From: Bacteroidota bacterium
GTDB lineage: Bacteria; Bacteroidota; Bacteroidia; 2-12-FULL-35-15
Length of the DNA stretch: 64,000 bases
Direction of reading: 5' to 3'
Assembly: GCA_016707685.1 (NCBI GenBank)
Contig: JADJHE010000010.1
Span: 1 to 64,000 of the forward strand
Below the pieces are notes generated by a model, which saw only the letters and a program-made list of their open reading frames with translations, was not told the origin of the DNA and made no database searches. A program made the position numbers and the translations under genes. Position 1 is the stretch's first letter; each line of letters starts with the position of its first letter. Shown in pieces: positions 46,744-56,387 of the stretch.

Positions 46744-48534
46744 ATGACCATTGAACAAACCCTTGCAGGAAAAACAAAAGAAGCATTACAAACACTTTAC
46801 GGAGTTGAATTAGACAAAATTGCATTTGAAAAAACAAATCCTGATTTTGAAGGTGATTTTACACTAGTCGTATTTCCTTTTTTAAAAGTTTCCAAGAAAA
46901 AACCAGAAGAAACTGCAACTGAAATTGGTACTTATTTAAAAGAGAACACTTCTGAAATAGCCTCCTTTAATGTTGTAAAAGGCTTTTTGAACCTTGTGAT
47001 TTCAGACAGCTATTGGTTGAATTATTTCAAAAATATAAATGGGAAATCATTAATTGATGCAACACTTCCTTCAGATGCTCCAACGGTAATGGTTGAGTAT
47101 TCATCTCCTAATACCAACAAACCACTTCACTTAGGTCATGTTAGAAACAACTTGTTGGGCTACTCGGTTTCCGAAATATTGAAAGCTGCGGGCAATAACG
47201 TAGTGAAAGTAAACCTTGTAAATGACAGAGGTATTCATATTTGCAAAAGCATGTTAGCTTGGCAAAAATGGGGAAATGGCGAAACACCAGCATCCTCTGG
47301 TTTAAAAGGAGACCATTTGGTTGGAAAGTATTATGTTGAATTTGACAAACACTTTAAACAAGAGATTGAATCACTCGTAAATCAAGGAAAAACCAAAGAA
47401 GAAGCTGAAAAGCAAGCATCTTTAATGCTCGAAATACAAGAGATGCTTCGTAAATGGGAATCAGGTGACAAAGCAACACGTGAACTTTGGGAGATGATGA
47501 ATGGATGGGTTTATACAGGATTTGAATCGACTTACAAAATGCTTGGAGTTGATTTCGACAAAACCTATTATGAAAGTAATACCTATTTATTAGGAAAAGA
47601 CTTAATTGAATTTGGCTTAAGTAAAGGTGTATTTAAAAGAAGAGCCGACAATTCAGTATTTATAGACTTAACCGAAGACGGATTGGATGAAAAAACCTTA
47701 TTAAGAGGAGATGGAACTTCGGTATACATGACTCAAGATTTAGGCACAGCTACCAAAAGAGCGGAAGAAATCAATTTCAGCAAATTAATTTATACTGTTG
47801 GAAATGAACAGGATTACCATTTTAAAGTACTCTTCTTGATTCTAAATAAATTAGGATACGAATGGGCAAAAGGCTTATACCATTTATCATATGGAATGGT
47901 TGAACTACCAAATGGGAAGATGAAATCGCGTGAAGGAACAGTAGTAGATGCGGATGAATTAATGCAAGAGATGATTGCTACTGCTGCAAAAACTACAAAA
48001 GAATTAGGTAAAGCGGAAGGATTGAGTGAAGACGAAGCGAATCAATTATATGCAAACATTGGATTAGGAGCTCTTAAATACTTTATGCTTAAAGTTGATC
48101 CAAAGAAAAAGATGCTTTTTAATCCTGAAGAATCAATTGATTTTAATGGTAATACGGCTCCATTTATTCAATTTAACTATGTTCGAATTAAGGCGCTATT
48201 AAGAAAAGCGAAAGATGGACTTGATAATTTTAATGACATTGATGTATTTACACACAATGTTAATCTGTTAAAGAAAGAAAAAGAATTGATTATTAAGTTG
48301 TATCAATTTAATGGTGTGCTTCAACAAGCTGCGAATGAGTATAATCCAGCTTTAATTGCAAACTACACATATGAGCTTGCTAAAGAATACAGTCAATACT
48401 ATCATGATACACCTATTTTAAAAGAATCGGAAAAAGATTTGATTCTATTCCGATTGCATTTATCTAAAACAATTGGTATTGCATTAAAATCCTCTATGGG
48501 ATTATTAGGTATTACGATGCCAGAAAAAATGTAA
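46744..48534 (+). CDS. argS: Arginyl-tRNA synthetase
   Basis: Class I synthetase, 596 residues. The HIGH-type motif is PLHLGHVRNNLLG and the KMSKS counterpart is GKMKSREG. The N-terminal additional domain (FPFLKVSKKKPEETATEIG) and the C-terminal DALR anticodon-binding domain (LSKTIGIALKSSMGLLGI) are present. It follows arginase on the same strand and is closed by a strong terminator. Confidence 0.96.
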   Translation: MTIEQTLAGKTKEALQTLYGVELDKIAFEKTNPDFEGDFTLVVFPFLKVSKKKPEETATEIGTYLKENTSEIASFNVVKGFLNLVISDSYWLNYFKNINGKSLIDATLPSDAPTVMVEYSSPNTNKPLHLGHVRNNLLGYSVSEILKAAGNNVVKVNLVNDRGIHICKSMLAWQKWGNGETPASSGLKGDHLVGKYYVEFDKHFKQEIESLVNQGKTKEEAEKQASLMLEIQEMLRKWESGDKATRELWEMMNGWVYTGFESTYKMLGVDFDKTYYESNTYLLGKDLIEFGLSKGVFKRRADNSVFIDLTEDGLDEKTLLRGDGTSVYMTQDLGTATKRAEEINFSKLIYTVGNEQDYHFKVLFLILNKLGYEWAKGLYHLSYGMVELPNGKMKSREGTVVDADELMQEMIATAAKTTKELGKAEGLSEDEANQLYANIGLGALKYFMLKVDPKKKMLFNPEESIDFNGNTAPFIQFNYVRIKALLRKAKDGLDNFNDIDVFTHNVNLLKKEKELIIKLYQFNGVLQQAANEYNPALIANYTYELAKEYSQYYHDTPILKESEKDLILFRLHLSKTIGIALKSSMGLLGITMPEKM

Positions 48535-48545
48535 TTTGATTTAAT

Positions 48546-48582
48546 AAAAAAAGCCCGCTTCATAATGAAGCGGGCTTTTTTT
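48546..48582. terminator. Bidirectional terminator after argS
   Basis: Long perfect inverted repeat, arms AAAAAAAGCCCGCTTCAT and ATGAAGCGGGCTTTTTTT, between convergent genes. Confidence 0.9.
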
Positions 48583-48594
48583 ATATGTGTACTA

Positions 48595-51549
48595 TTATTT
48601 CGCTCTTATTAAAGAAACGTATCCTGTGAATTCATATTTTTTACCATCTGCACCATCTGCAGTAACAATGTAGTAATAAGTTCCGTCTGGAGCATCTGAA
48701 CCATTTTTAGATTTTCCATCCCATCCTAATGATTCATTTGTTACTTCCGACATTTTTAATCCCCATCTGTCATAAATCGCCATTTTGAATTTTGATAACC
48801 CTTCTGCTAACACCGGTTTAAAATAGTCGTTGTTACCATCACCATTTGGAGTAAATACATTTGGAATAACTAATGCAGACAACTCTGTAACATCAATTAT
48901 GATAGTAGCCGTATCAGTACAACCACTTGCATTCGTAGCAACCAACACCACTAAGTAAGAACCTGTTGCGGTATAAGTTGTAGCAGGATCAGTAGCAGTT
49001 GATGTTTGACCATTACCTAAATCCCAAGAATATGAAACAGCATTTGTACTTCCATTCGTAAAGTTAACACTTAACGGAGCTAAACCTGAAGTAGGTGTAG
49101 CAGTAAATGCTGCATTTATTCCATCTACGTTAATAACTTGTGTAGATGTTTGCTGACAAATTCCTGATCCTACAGTGTAAGTGATAGAAACATTTCCAGA
49201 TAATCCAGAAGGATTGAATGTATTTCCTGTTACTCCATTCCCTGACCAAGTTCCACCAGGAGTTCCTGTAACAAGGGTATTTAAATCAATACTAGCAGCA
49301 CCTGCACAAATTGAAGCAGGAAGTGTGTAAGCTGCATTTCCACTTTGAATAATTACAATATTCATAGTATCAGTATCGCCACAAGCACCTGCAACTGTGT
49401 AAGTAACTATGTTATTACCTACAACTGCTTGGTTTGGATTAAATGCACCAGTAGCAGGGTCTGTAATACCTGTTCCACTCCATGTTCCACCACCTGTAGC
49501 CGCTGTTAAAACAGATCCGATTGCATCAGAACAGAATGGACCAGCTTGCGTAATTGTAGCATCTGCATTTGGAGTAACTGTAATTGTGTGTGATTCGGTA
49601 CCAATACAAGGTGCTGTTCCTACTGTGTACGTAACATTTATAGGACCAGACAAACCAGCTGGATTGAATGTGTTTCCAGTAACTCCAGTACCAGACCAAG
49701 TCCCCCCCGCTGTTCCTGTTAATAATGTATTCAAGTTAATAGAAGCAGCATCAGCACAAAGTGCGGCAGGTTGCGTCCATGTTGGACTAGCACCTGGAAC
49801 AATGTTAATTTGAATTGTATCTGTACCAGCGCAAGCACCAGTTACAGCATAAGTAATAACATTTACACCTGGAGTAGCTAAAGATGGATCAAAATTTCCA
49901 GTACTACCATTTGTAACACCGTTTCCTGACCAAGTACCTCCACCCACATTTGCAACCAAGTTGAATGCCGGAACATTTGAACAAGTAGTTGGAACAGAGG
50001 TAATAGCAGGTGTAACGGTAGCCGAAACGACTACTGTATTTGAAACTGTACTTGTACAACCACCTGCACCTGTAACAACTAATGTAGTTGTATAACTACC
50101 GGCTGTAGCGTATGTAAATGTAGGGTTTTGTGTTGTAGCATCAGGCGATCCATTGTTATCAAAATCCCACGACCATGATAAAATTGGTCCAGGTGTTAAC
50201 GTAGATGCATCGGTAAATTGTGTTGGTGAACCCACACAAACAGTATTTGTTGTAAATGCTGCTATAGGAGTTGGATTTCCTGCAACTGTAGTTGATAAAG
50301 AGAAACTACATGGAGCATTTGGTGGAGTTGTTTGAGTAACCATGTTTACGGTATAAACACCCGGTTGATTAATAGTTGCAACTTGAGTTAATCCACCAGA
50401 AACTATTCCAGGACCAGACCAAGTATAGGTTCCTAAACCTGCAGGTGCTGTTAATGTCATATTTTGTCCACCACAAATAGAAGCTGCAGATTGTTGAATA
50501 GCAGGTAAATAATTACATTCTGCATCAATATAAGCATAACCATCATGTGAACCACCAGTTGGAGGTGAGTTATTACAATCACCTGTTATAAAACGAATTG
50601 TAACATCCTGACCAATATAAGGAGCCAAAGGAATTAATACTGTTGTCCAATTTTTATATTTGATACCATTTCCATTATCAATTAATCCTGTTGCATTGGT
50701 AGCATCAACATCAATTGAAGCACAAGAAATAGGATTTCCAGATCCATCAAACATTCTTACTTGAAAGAAAGGTTGCTCATTTTGAGGATGCCCAGCATCT
50801 TCAAGAACCACTGCATAATGGTATACAAAATAAGGAACACCTGCACTTACTTGATAAGTCTGTTTTAAAAGCGCAGAGTTGTTTCCTCCTCCACCATTAT
50901 CTCCTAAACGGAAAGAAGCTCCACCACCACCAGGAAATACAACTGGTATTGCCGTAATGTTAGGGTCATTTCCACTCGTCATAATTACATGCTGACCTGT
51001 ACCTGAGTTTATTCCGGGATTATCAAATCCTGCAGTCATAGTAGGATCCCATGGACTTGCACCTTGTCCCCAAGAACCTTCCCAACCAGCAGTTGTTTGT
51101 GTTTCAAAATCACCATTCTGACAAGGTTGTCCTGGACCAAAAGGCTTTACAGGATTCCCTACAGCTTTATTTTTTTTGCTCCCATCTTTTTCGAAATTTT
51201 TATAGAGCTCTTTGTATTTTTTAAGCTCTTGAGCATAATTTTGCTTCAAATTAGATGAAGTAATTGTTCCCTCAGCAATTGAAACTGAGATATAACGAAT
51301 ATCTGCTTTTACAAAAGGCTTAATGTATTCTAAAAACTCTTTCTCAATGGATTTGTTTTTTACAACGTGTTTAGAAATCGCACCTAAAACCTGATTCAAA
51401 TTACTGTATCCAGTAAGAACCTTAGCTTTATCAACTGCTTCTTTTTTTGTTAACTCATCATGGTCAACTACTTTTTTATTACCTTGCGGCTGAGCAATTG
51501 CAATCGAAGAAATTAAAACAAATGAAAATAAAGAATAAATTTTTCTCAT
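48595..51549 (-). CDS. Large secreted protein with PKD and repeat modules and a T9SS type B sorting domain
   Basis: A 984-residue protein. Signal peptide (MRKIYSLFSFVLISSIAIAQ), an N-terminal charged region (residues about 30-130), a carbohydrate-binding-like domain with CQNGDFETQTTAGWEGSWG (about 140-360), a PKD domain (WSWDFDNNGSPDATTQNPTF), about four repeats of the GGTWSGTGVTGNTFNP type, a second PKD domain (YSWDLGNGQTSTATDPA), and the C-terminal gliding-motility-associated sorting domain (VIPNVFTPNGDGNNDYFKP ... DRWGLKM ... DAPDGTYYYIV). Exported across the outer membrane by type IX secretion and held at or released from the surface. Confidence 0.9.
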   Translation of the reverse strand: MRKIYSLFSFVLISSIAIAQPQGNKKVVDHDELTKKEAVDKAKVLTGYSNLNQVLGAISKHVVKNKSIEKEFLEYIKPFVKADIRYISVSIAEGTITSSNLKQNYAQELKKYKELYKNFEKDGSKKNKAVGNPVKPFGPGQPCQNGDFETQTTAGWEGSWGQGASPWDPTMTAGFDNPGINSGTGQHVIMTSGNDPNITAIPVVFPGGGGASFRLGDNGGGGNNSALLKQTYQVSAGVPYFVYHYAVVLEDAGHPQNEQPFFQVRMFDGSGNPISCASIDVDATNATGLIDNGNGIKYKNWTTVLIPLAPYIGQDVTIRFITGDCNNSPPTGGSHDGYAYIDAECNYLPAIQQSAASICGGQNMTLTAPAGLGTYTWSGPGIVSGGLTQVATINQPGVYTVNMVTQTTPPNAPCSFSLSTTVAGNPTPIAAFTTNTVCVGSPTQFTDASTLTPGPILSWSWDFDNNGSPDATTQNPTFTYATAGSYTTTLVVTGAGGCTSTVSNTVVVSATVTPAITSVPTTCSNVPAFNLVANVGGGTWSGNGVTNGSTGNFDPSLATPGVNVITYAVTGACAGTDTIQINIVPGASPTWTQPAALCADAASINLNTLLTGTAGGTWSGTGVTGNTFNPAGLSGPINVTYTVGTAPCIGTESHTITVTPNADATITQAGPFCSDAIGSVLTAATGGGTWSGTGITDPATGAFNPNQAVVGNNIVTYTVAGACGDTDTMNIVIIQSGNAAYTLPASICAGAASIDLNTLVTGTPGGTWSGNGVTGNTFNPSGLSGNVSITYTVGSGICQQTSTQVINVDGINAAFTATPTSGLAPLSVNFTNGSTNAVSYSWDLGNGQTSTATDPATTYTATGSYLVVLVATNASGCTDTATIIIDVTELSALVIPNVFTPNGDGNNDYFKPVLAEGLSKFKMAIYDRWGLKMSEVTNESLGWDGKSKNGSDAPDGTYYYIVTADGADGKKYEFTGYVSLIRAK

Positions 51550-51698
51550 TATGAAAATGGGTTTAAATGTGTTTATTTTAGTTTAACAAGTTTAAACAAT
51601 ATTTCCATTCTTTTTTTTCTTCGAGTTGTTTAATTTATCAGATACTCAAATATTTTCCGAACTTTTCAACACGAGGCTAAATTTCAGACTTTAAAAAG

Positions 51699-51706
51699 TA
51701 ACTTTG
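51699..51706 (+). promoter_or_regulatory. Candidate -7 promoter element of the helicase gene
   Basis: TAACTTTG, 17 bases before the ATG at 51724. Confidence 0.5.
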
Positions 51707-51723
51707 AAGCCTATATTTTTTTT

Positions 51724-54209
51724 ATGTCAAAAAACTACCTAGATGAATTGAATCCTGTTCAAAGACAGGCTGTTGAGTGCACTGAAGGTCCCGAAATGAT
51801 TATTGCTGGTGCTGGTTCTGGGAAAACACGTGTTCTAACTTACCGAATTGCTCATTTAATGCAAAAAGGAGTCGATCCGTTTAATATACTTTCGCTTACA
51901 TTTACGAACAAAGCCGCTCGCGAAATGAAAGAGCGAATTGCAAAAATTGTTGGAGCTAGTGAAGCAAAAAACATTTGGATGGGAACATTTCACTCTGTTT
52001 TTGCCCGAATTCTAAGAACTGAAGGAGAAAAACTAGGTTACCCCTCCAATTTTACAATTTATGATACTGATGATGCCAAAAGTTTAATAAAAACCATTTT
52101 AAAAGAACAAGGCTTAGACGACAAAATATACAAACCTGGCAGTGTTTTATCACGAATTTCAGCCGCAAAAAACAACCTTATTACGGCACAACAATATTTG
52201 AACAATGCTCAAATACAAGAAGAAGACCGAATGGCTGTAAAGCCAAAAATGGGCATTATTTATCAACAATATGCAAGCAGATGTTTTAAAGCAGGTGCTA
52301 TGGATTTTGATGATTTACTATTTAATACCAATGTTCTTTTGAGGGATTTTCCAGCTGTTTTACATAAATACCAACACAAATTCAAATACATTTTAGTTGA
52401 TGAGTATCAGGATACCAATTTTTCGCAATATGTTATTGTGAAACAACTTGCTGCTGCATTTCGAAATATATGCGTTGTGGGTGATGACGCACAAAGTATT
52501 TACGCATTCCGTGGTGCTAATATTCAAAACATTTTAAATTTCGAAAAAGATTACCCAGAACTTAATACCTATAAGCTAGAACAAAACTATCGCTCTACAA
52601 AAAACATTGTAGGAGCTGCAAATACGGTAATTTCAAAAAACACCGAACAGCTTAAAAAGAATGTATTTACGGATAATGAAGAGGGCGAAAAAATAAAAGT
52701 AGTAAAAACAGAAAGTGATAATGCAGAAGGAAATTTTGTAGCAAATTCCATTTTTGAAACCAAAATGAATGAACAAGCGAACAATAAAGACTTCGCTATT
52801 TTATACCGTACCAATGCACAATCGCGTGCAATGGAGGAAGCTTTACGCAGACAAAATATACCATACCGCATTTATGGTGGCTTATCTTTTTATCAACGAA
52901 AAGAGATTAAAGATTTACTTTCTTATTATCGCTTAACCATTAATAATCACGATGAAGAAGCATTAAAACGTATTATCAATTACCCCGCAAGAGGTATTGG
53001 TGATACGACACTCGACCGATTGATTATTGCTGCAAACGATCATGATGTAAGCATCTGGACCGTAATTGAAAACATCAACCAATTCGAAACAGGAATTAAT
53101 GCTGGTGCAAAAGCGAAAGTAGACGAATTTGCTACAATGATTAAAAGCTTTTCGGCTATGCTAACTTCTCACAATGCGTATGACTTAGGACAACATGTTG
53201 CTGTTCACTCTGGCATATTAAGAGATTTATATGCCGATAAAACTCCTGAGGGTGTTAGTCGACATGAAAATATTCAAGAGCTATTAAATGGATTAAAAGA
53301 ATTTTCGGAAAGTGAAATTGAATTGTTTGATGAAGGGGAAGATGCGAATACAATCGAAAACTCGACAGAAATAAAACCTTCAGCAATGGAATCTTCCGAC
53401 AATGGAATGTTGTTTTCATTTGAAGAAGAGAAAAAAACTGAAAGCACTGTGCCGTTAGAAAAAGGTGCACCAACTTTAACATTGTTTATGCAAGACATTG
53501 CATTAATGACCGATGCTGATAAGAATGTTAAAACAGAAGAAGATAAAAACAAAGTTGCATTAATGACCATTCATGCTGCAAAAGGACTAGAATTTAAATA
53601 CGTTTACATTGTTGGATTGGAAGAAAATTTATTCCCATCACAAATGAGTTTAACTTCGAGAGCAGACTTAGAAGAAGAAAGACGTTTATTTTATGTAGCT
53701 ATTACACGTGCTGAAAAAAGAGCAACACTTTCTTTTTCTACAACACGCTACCGTTGGGGTAATTTAATTTACAGCGAACCAAGTCGATTTATAGAAGAAT
53801 TGGACGAACAATATGTTGAGTTCCCTCGAGAAAACAATAACCGTTTGTTTGGTGAAGAAGAAACCAATACGGTTAAAGCAAAATTAAACATTAGTAAACC
53901 ACAACAACAATTTGTTCAACGACCAGTAATTGGTAAAAAGTTGGTAAAAGTAAATGCAGCAAAAAAAGCGACATCCGATTTTGATACCGAAAGCTTACGC
54001 GATTTGCAAGTTGGCATGCAAGTAGAACACGAACGATTTGGTAGTGGAAAAGTAATAAACATGGATGGGAATCCGAAAAAGAGGCGGGGGGGCTATCATT
54101 TCATCTTATTATAAAACTATCTAACGGAAAGTTAAATCTAATAACATTCAAGGAACAATAAAGCAACGGTATTCTTTTCGATGGTGTTGGTCAAAACAAC
54201 TATTTCTGC
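51724..54209 (+). CDS. uvrD: UvrD/PcrA-type DNA helicase, C-terminal end corrupted
   Basis: Superfamily 1A 3'-5' helicase. The intact frame runs to 54114 (796 residues) and contains all motifs: Q/Walker A IAGAGSGKTRVL, Ia LTFTNKAAREM, II ILVDEYQDTN, III GDDAQSIYAFRGA, IV YRSTKNI, V MTIHAAKGLEF, VI LFYVAITRAEKR. The C-terminal block starts VEHERFGSGKVINMDG and then breaks at 54080-54110. A remnant in another frame (FDGVGQ, near 54178-54195) fits the family end, so the true stop is near 54210. Acts in repair and replication-fork restart. Confidence 0.92.
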
Positions 54210-54450
54210 CCCCGAAAAAATTTTTTTTTTTTGAAGGAAAAAAAAAAAAAAAAAATTTGGGGGGACCCCGTTTTCCTGAATTCAAATGGGATATTAAGTT
54301 TGGAGAAAGGGGTTTGGTCTTAGACCGATGGCGTATTGATATGCCTTGATAATTGACTCTAGTTTGAAGGAAAAATGGTACTTAAAAAACTTATACCCTA
54401 CAATTCTGTCTTATTTAATGAAAAATTTGCCGCCCAGAAGGAAAAAGGTT
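54080..54450. other. Low-quality sequence between convergent genes
   Basis: Runs of C, A, T and G (CCCCC, A6, T12, then A18, TTT, G6 at about 54209-54266) and multiple frame breaks in both the helicase end and the response-regulator end. The A/T runs form a crude inverted repeat, so a real bidirectional terminator garbled by consensus errors is likely. No gene can be supported inside. Confidence 0.7.
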
Positions 54451-55091
54451 CACGCTGGTTTGGCTCAAAATATTTCCGGAACGATAATATGTAATTATCG
54501 ATTGTTCGTGAGGATGGATAAACATCCGTTCCCCATACTTCGATCAAGAATATCTTCGCGAGAAACAACATCTCCTTTTCGTTCAATCAATAATTTCAAA
54601 AGGGCAATTTCACGCTTTGTAATTTCGCGCTTTTCACCTTTATTATCAGTGATTTCAAATGTATTAAAATTGATTTGATTGTTGCCGAAAGAATATACAT
54701 CCAAACTTTTCTCTGTAGAACCACTACTTCGTCTCAACAATATTTGAACACGTAATAAAAGTTCTTCTAAATTAAATGGCTTTGTCAAGTAATCATCTGC
54801 ACCTAATTTTAACCCTGTAATTCGATCTTCGCTAGATGCTTTTGCTGTTAAAAATAAAACAGGCACTTTGGCATTTTCTTTTCGTATTTCCTCACACACA
54901 TCAAAGCCATTCATTTCGGGTAACATCACATCTAAAATAATTAAATCAAAGGGCTGTTTTCTAAACTCCTTCAACGCATCAATTCCCGTGATTGCTGACA
55001 CCACAGCATACCCTTCCAACTCCAAATTTAACTGGATAGTTTTCAACAGATGTTCTTCATCCTCTACCAAAAGTATCTTGCGTTGCGTCAT
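54398..55091 (-). CDS. OmpR/PhoB-type response regulator (frameshifted, C-terminal end corrupted)
   Basis: Start chosen at 55091 (MTQRKILLVEDEEHLLKT), not at an upstream in-frame ATG. The REC domain has VEDEEHL, VILDVMLPEMNGFDV (written LIILDVMLPEMNGFD in sequence) and KLGADDYLTKPF. The winged-helix domain has EITKREIALLKLLIE and then, in a second frame after a one-base shift near 54542, VWGTDVYPSSRTIDNYI and SFRKYFEPN. The final GVGYxF strand is unreadable near 54420. It is divergent from mqnE. No kinase is adjacent. Confidence 0.88.
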
Positions 55092-55092
55092 A

Positions 55093-55107
55093 AACTTTCG
55101 TAAAGTT
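55093..55107. promoter_or_regulatory. Inverted repeat in the response regulator/mqnE promoter region
   Basis: AACTTT-CGT-AAAGTT, lying directly before the response-regulator start and between two divergent genes. It could be an operator for the regulator itself. Confidence 0.35.
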
Positions 55108-55142
55108 AATAAAATGCTGAATTTAGCGGAAACAATATTTAT

Positions 55143-55150
55143 TACCTTTG
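55143..55150 (+). promoter_or_regulatory. Candidate -7 promoter element of mqnE
   Basis: TACCTTTG, 23 bases before the ATG at 55174. Confidence 0.5.
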
Positions 55151-55173
55151 TGTTTATTATTAAAAAACAGATT

Positions 55174-56334
55174 ATGAGCAATCAACCAGTTGAATCTATT
55201 TTGCTGAATTCAAAATTGTCCTCCGATTTAAAATCCATTGCAGAAAAAGTATATACCAACCAACGAATTACATTTGAAGAAGGTGTTATCTTATACAACA
55301 AAGCGGAATTAGGCTATTTAGGTGTTTTAGCAAACTACATCCGCGAGCAAAAAAATGGGAACAACGTTTATTTTAACCGTAATTTTCATATTGAACCTAC
55401 GAATATTTGTGTGTTTGATTGTAAATTTTGCTCTTATTCTCGTTTATTAAAAAACAAAGAAGAAGGTTGGGAATTATCCGAACAGCAAATAATTGACATC
55501 GTAAAAAAATACGATGGACAACCGGTTACAGAAGTACATATTGTTGGTGGTGTGCATCCCAAAATGGGCTTGATGTATTTCGCTAATTTGATAAAAAAGG
55601 TAAAAGAAATACGTCCCGACATTCATGTAAAAGCATTTACGGCTGTTGAATTAGAATACATGTGCCGCAAAGCAAAAGTAAGTTATGAGGAAGGATTAAG
55701 TATATTAAAAGAGCATGGACAAGATTCATTACCAGGTGGTGGTGCCGAAATATTTGATGAGCAATTACGAAAAGAGATTTGTGAAGACAAATGCACCGCA
55801 GCAGAATGGTTAGATATTCATGAAACTGCTCATAAACTTGGCATGCCTTCTAATGCAACAATGTTGTATGGCCATGTTGAAAAGTTTGAACATCGAGTGG
55901 ACCATATGGATCGCCTGAGAAAACTGCAAGATAAAACTGGTGGGTTCAATACGTTCATTCCATTAAAATTTCGCAATCAAGGAAATCAAATGAGTCATAT
56001 TGCCGAAGTAAGTGTAATCGAAGATTTAAGAAACTATGCCATTTCGCGCATTTATATGGATAACTTTAATCACTTAAAAGCATACTGGCCAATGATTGGT
56101 CGCACTACAGCGCAATTATCCTTGGCTTTTGGAGTTGATGATGTAGATGGAACAATTGATGATTCTACAAAAATTTATTCAATGGCAGGTGCTGAAGATC
56201 AAAATCCAGCTTTAACTACTGAACAATTAGTAGACTTAATCAAACAAGCTGGAAGAACACCAATTGAAAGAGATACACTCTACAATGTGATTACAGATTA
56301 TACCAATTACGATTTTAATAAAGTAATCGCATAA
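55174..56334 (+). CDS. mqnE: Aminofutalosine synthase (radical SAM)
   Basis: Radical-SAM enzyme of the futalosine menaquinone pathway, joining SAM-derived adenosyl to the enolpyruvyl benzoate of chorismate origin. 386 residues, starting MSNQPVESILLNSK at 55174. The [4Fe-4S] cysteines are in NICVFDCKFCSYSR. Downstream blocks HIVGGVHPKM, KAFTAVELEYMC, LPGGGAEIFDEQ and GFNTFIPLKFRNQGN are typical of MqnE as opposed to MqnC or CofH. No other mqn gene is in the window, so the pathway genes must be scattered. Closed by a strong terminator. Confidence 0.93.
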   Translation: MSNQPVESILLNSKLSSDLKSIAEKVYTNQRITFEEGVILYNKAELGYLGVLANYIREQKNGNNVYFNRNFHIEPTNICVFDCKFCSYSRLLKNKEEGWELSEQQIIDIVKKYDGQPVTEVHIVGGVHPKMGLMYFANLIKKVKEIRPDIHVKAFTAVELEYMCRKAKVSYEEGLSILKEHGQDSLPGGGAEIFDEQLRKEICEDKCTAAEWLDIHETAHKLGMPSNATMLYGHVEKFEHRVDHMDRLRKLQDKTGGFNTFIPLKFRNQGNQMSHIAEVSVIEDLRNYAISRIYMDNFNHLKAYWPMIGRTTAQLSLAFGVDDVDGTIDDSTKIYSMAGAEDQNPALTTEQLVDLIKQAGRTPIERDTLYNVITDYTNYDFNKVIA

Positions 56335-56369
56335 AAAAATCCCCTTCGAATTAGAAGGGGATTTTTTTT
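56333..56369. terminator. Bidirectional terminator after mqnE
   Basis: Perfect arms AAAAAAATCCCCTTC/GAAGGGGATTTTTTT, loop GAATTA, between convergent genes. Confidence 0.9.
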
Positions 56370-56387
56370 GAAAACAATTTTCAATAT

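Noticed and set aside
49100..50000. CRISPR-like repeats in the minus-strand secreted gene
   Set aside because: The repeats are coding, protein-level repeats in one open frame, with no even spacer length and no cas gene.
54346..54678. Plus-strand ORF (110 residues)
   Set aside because: It is antisense to the response regulator and made of corrupted sequence.
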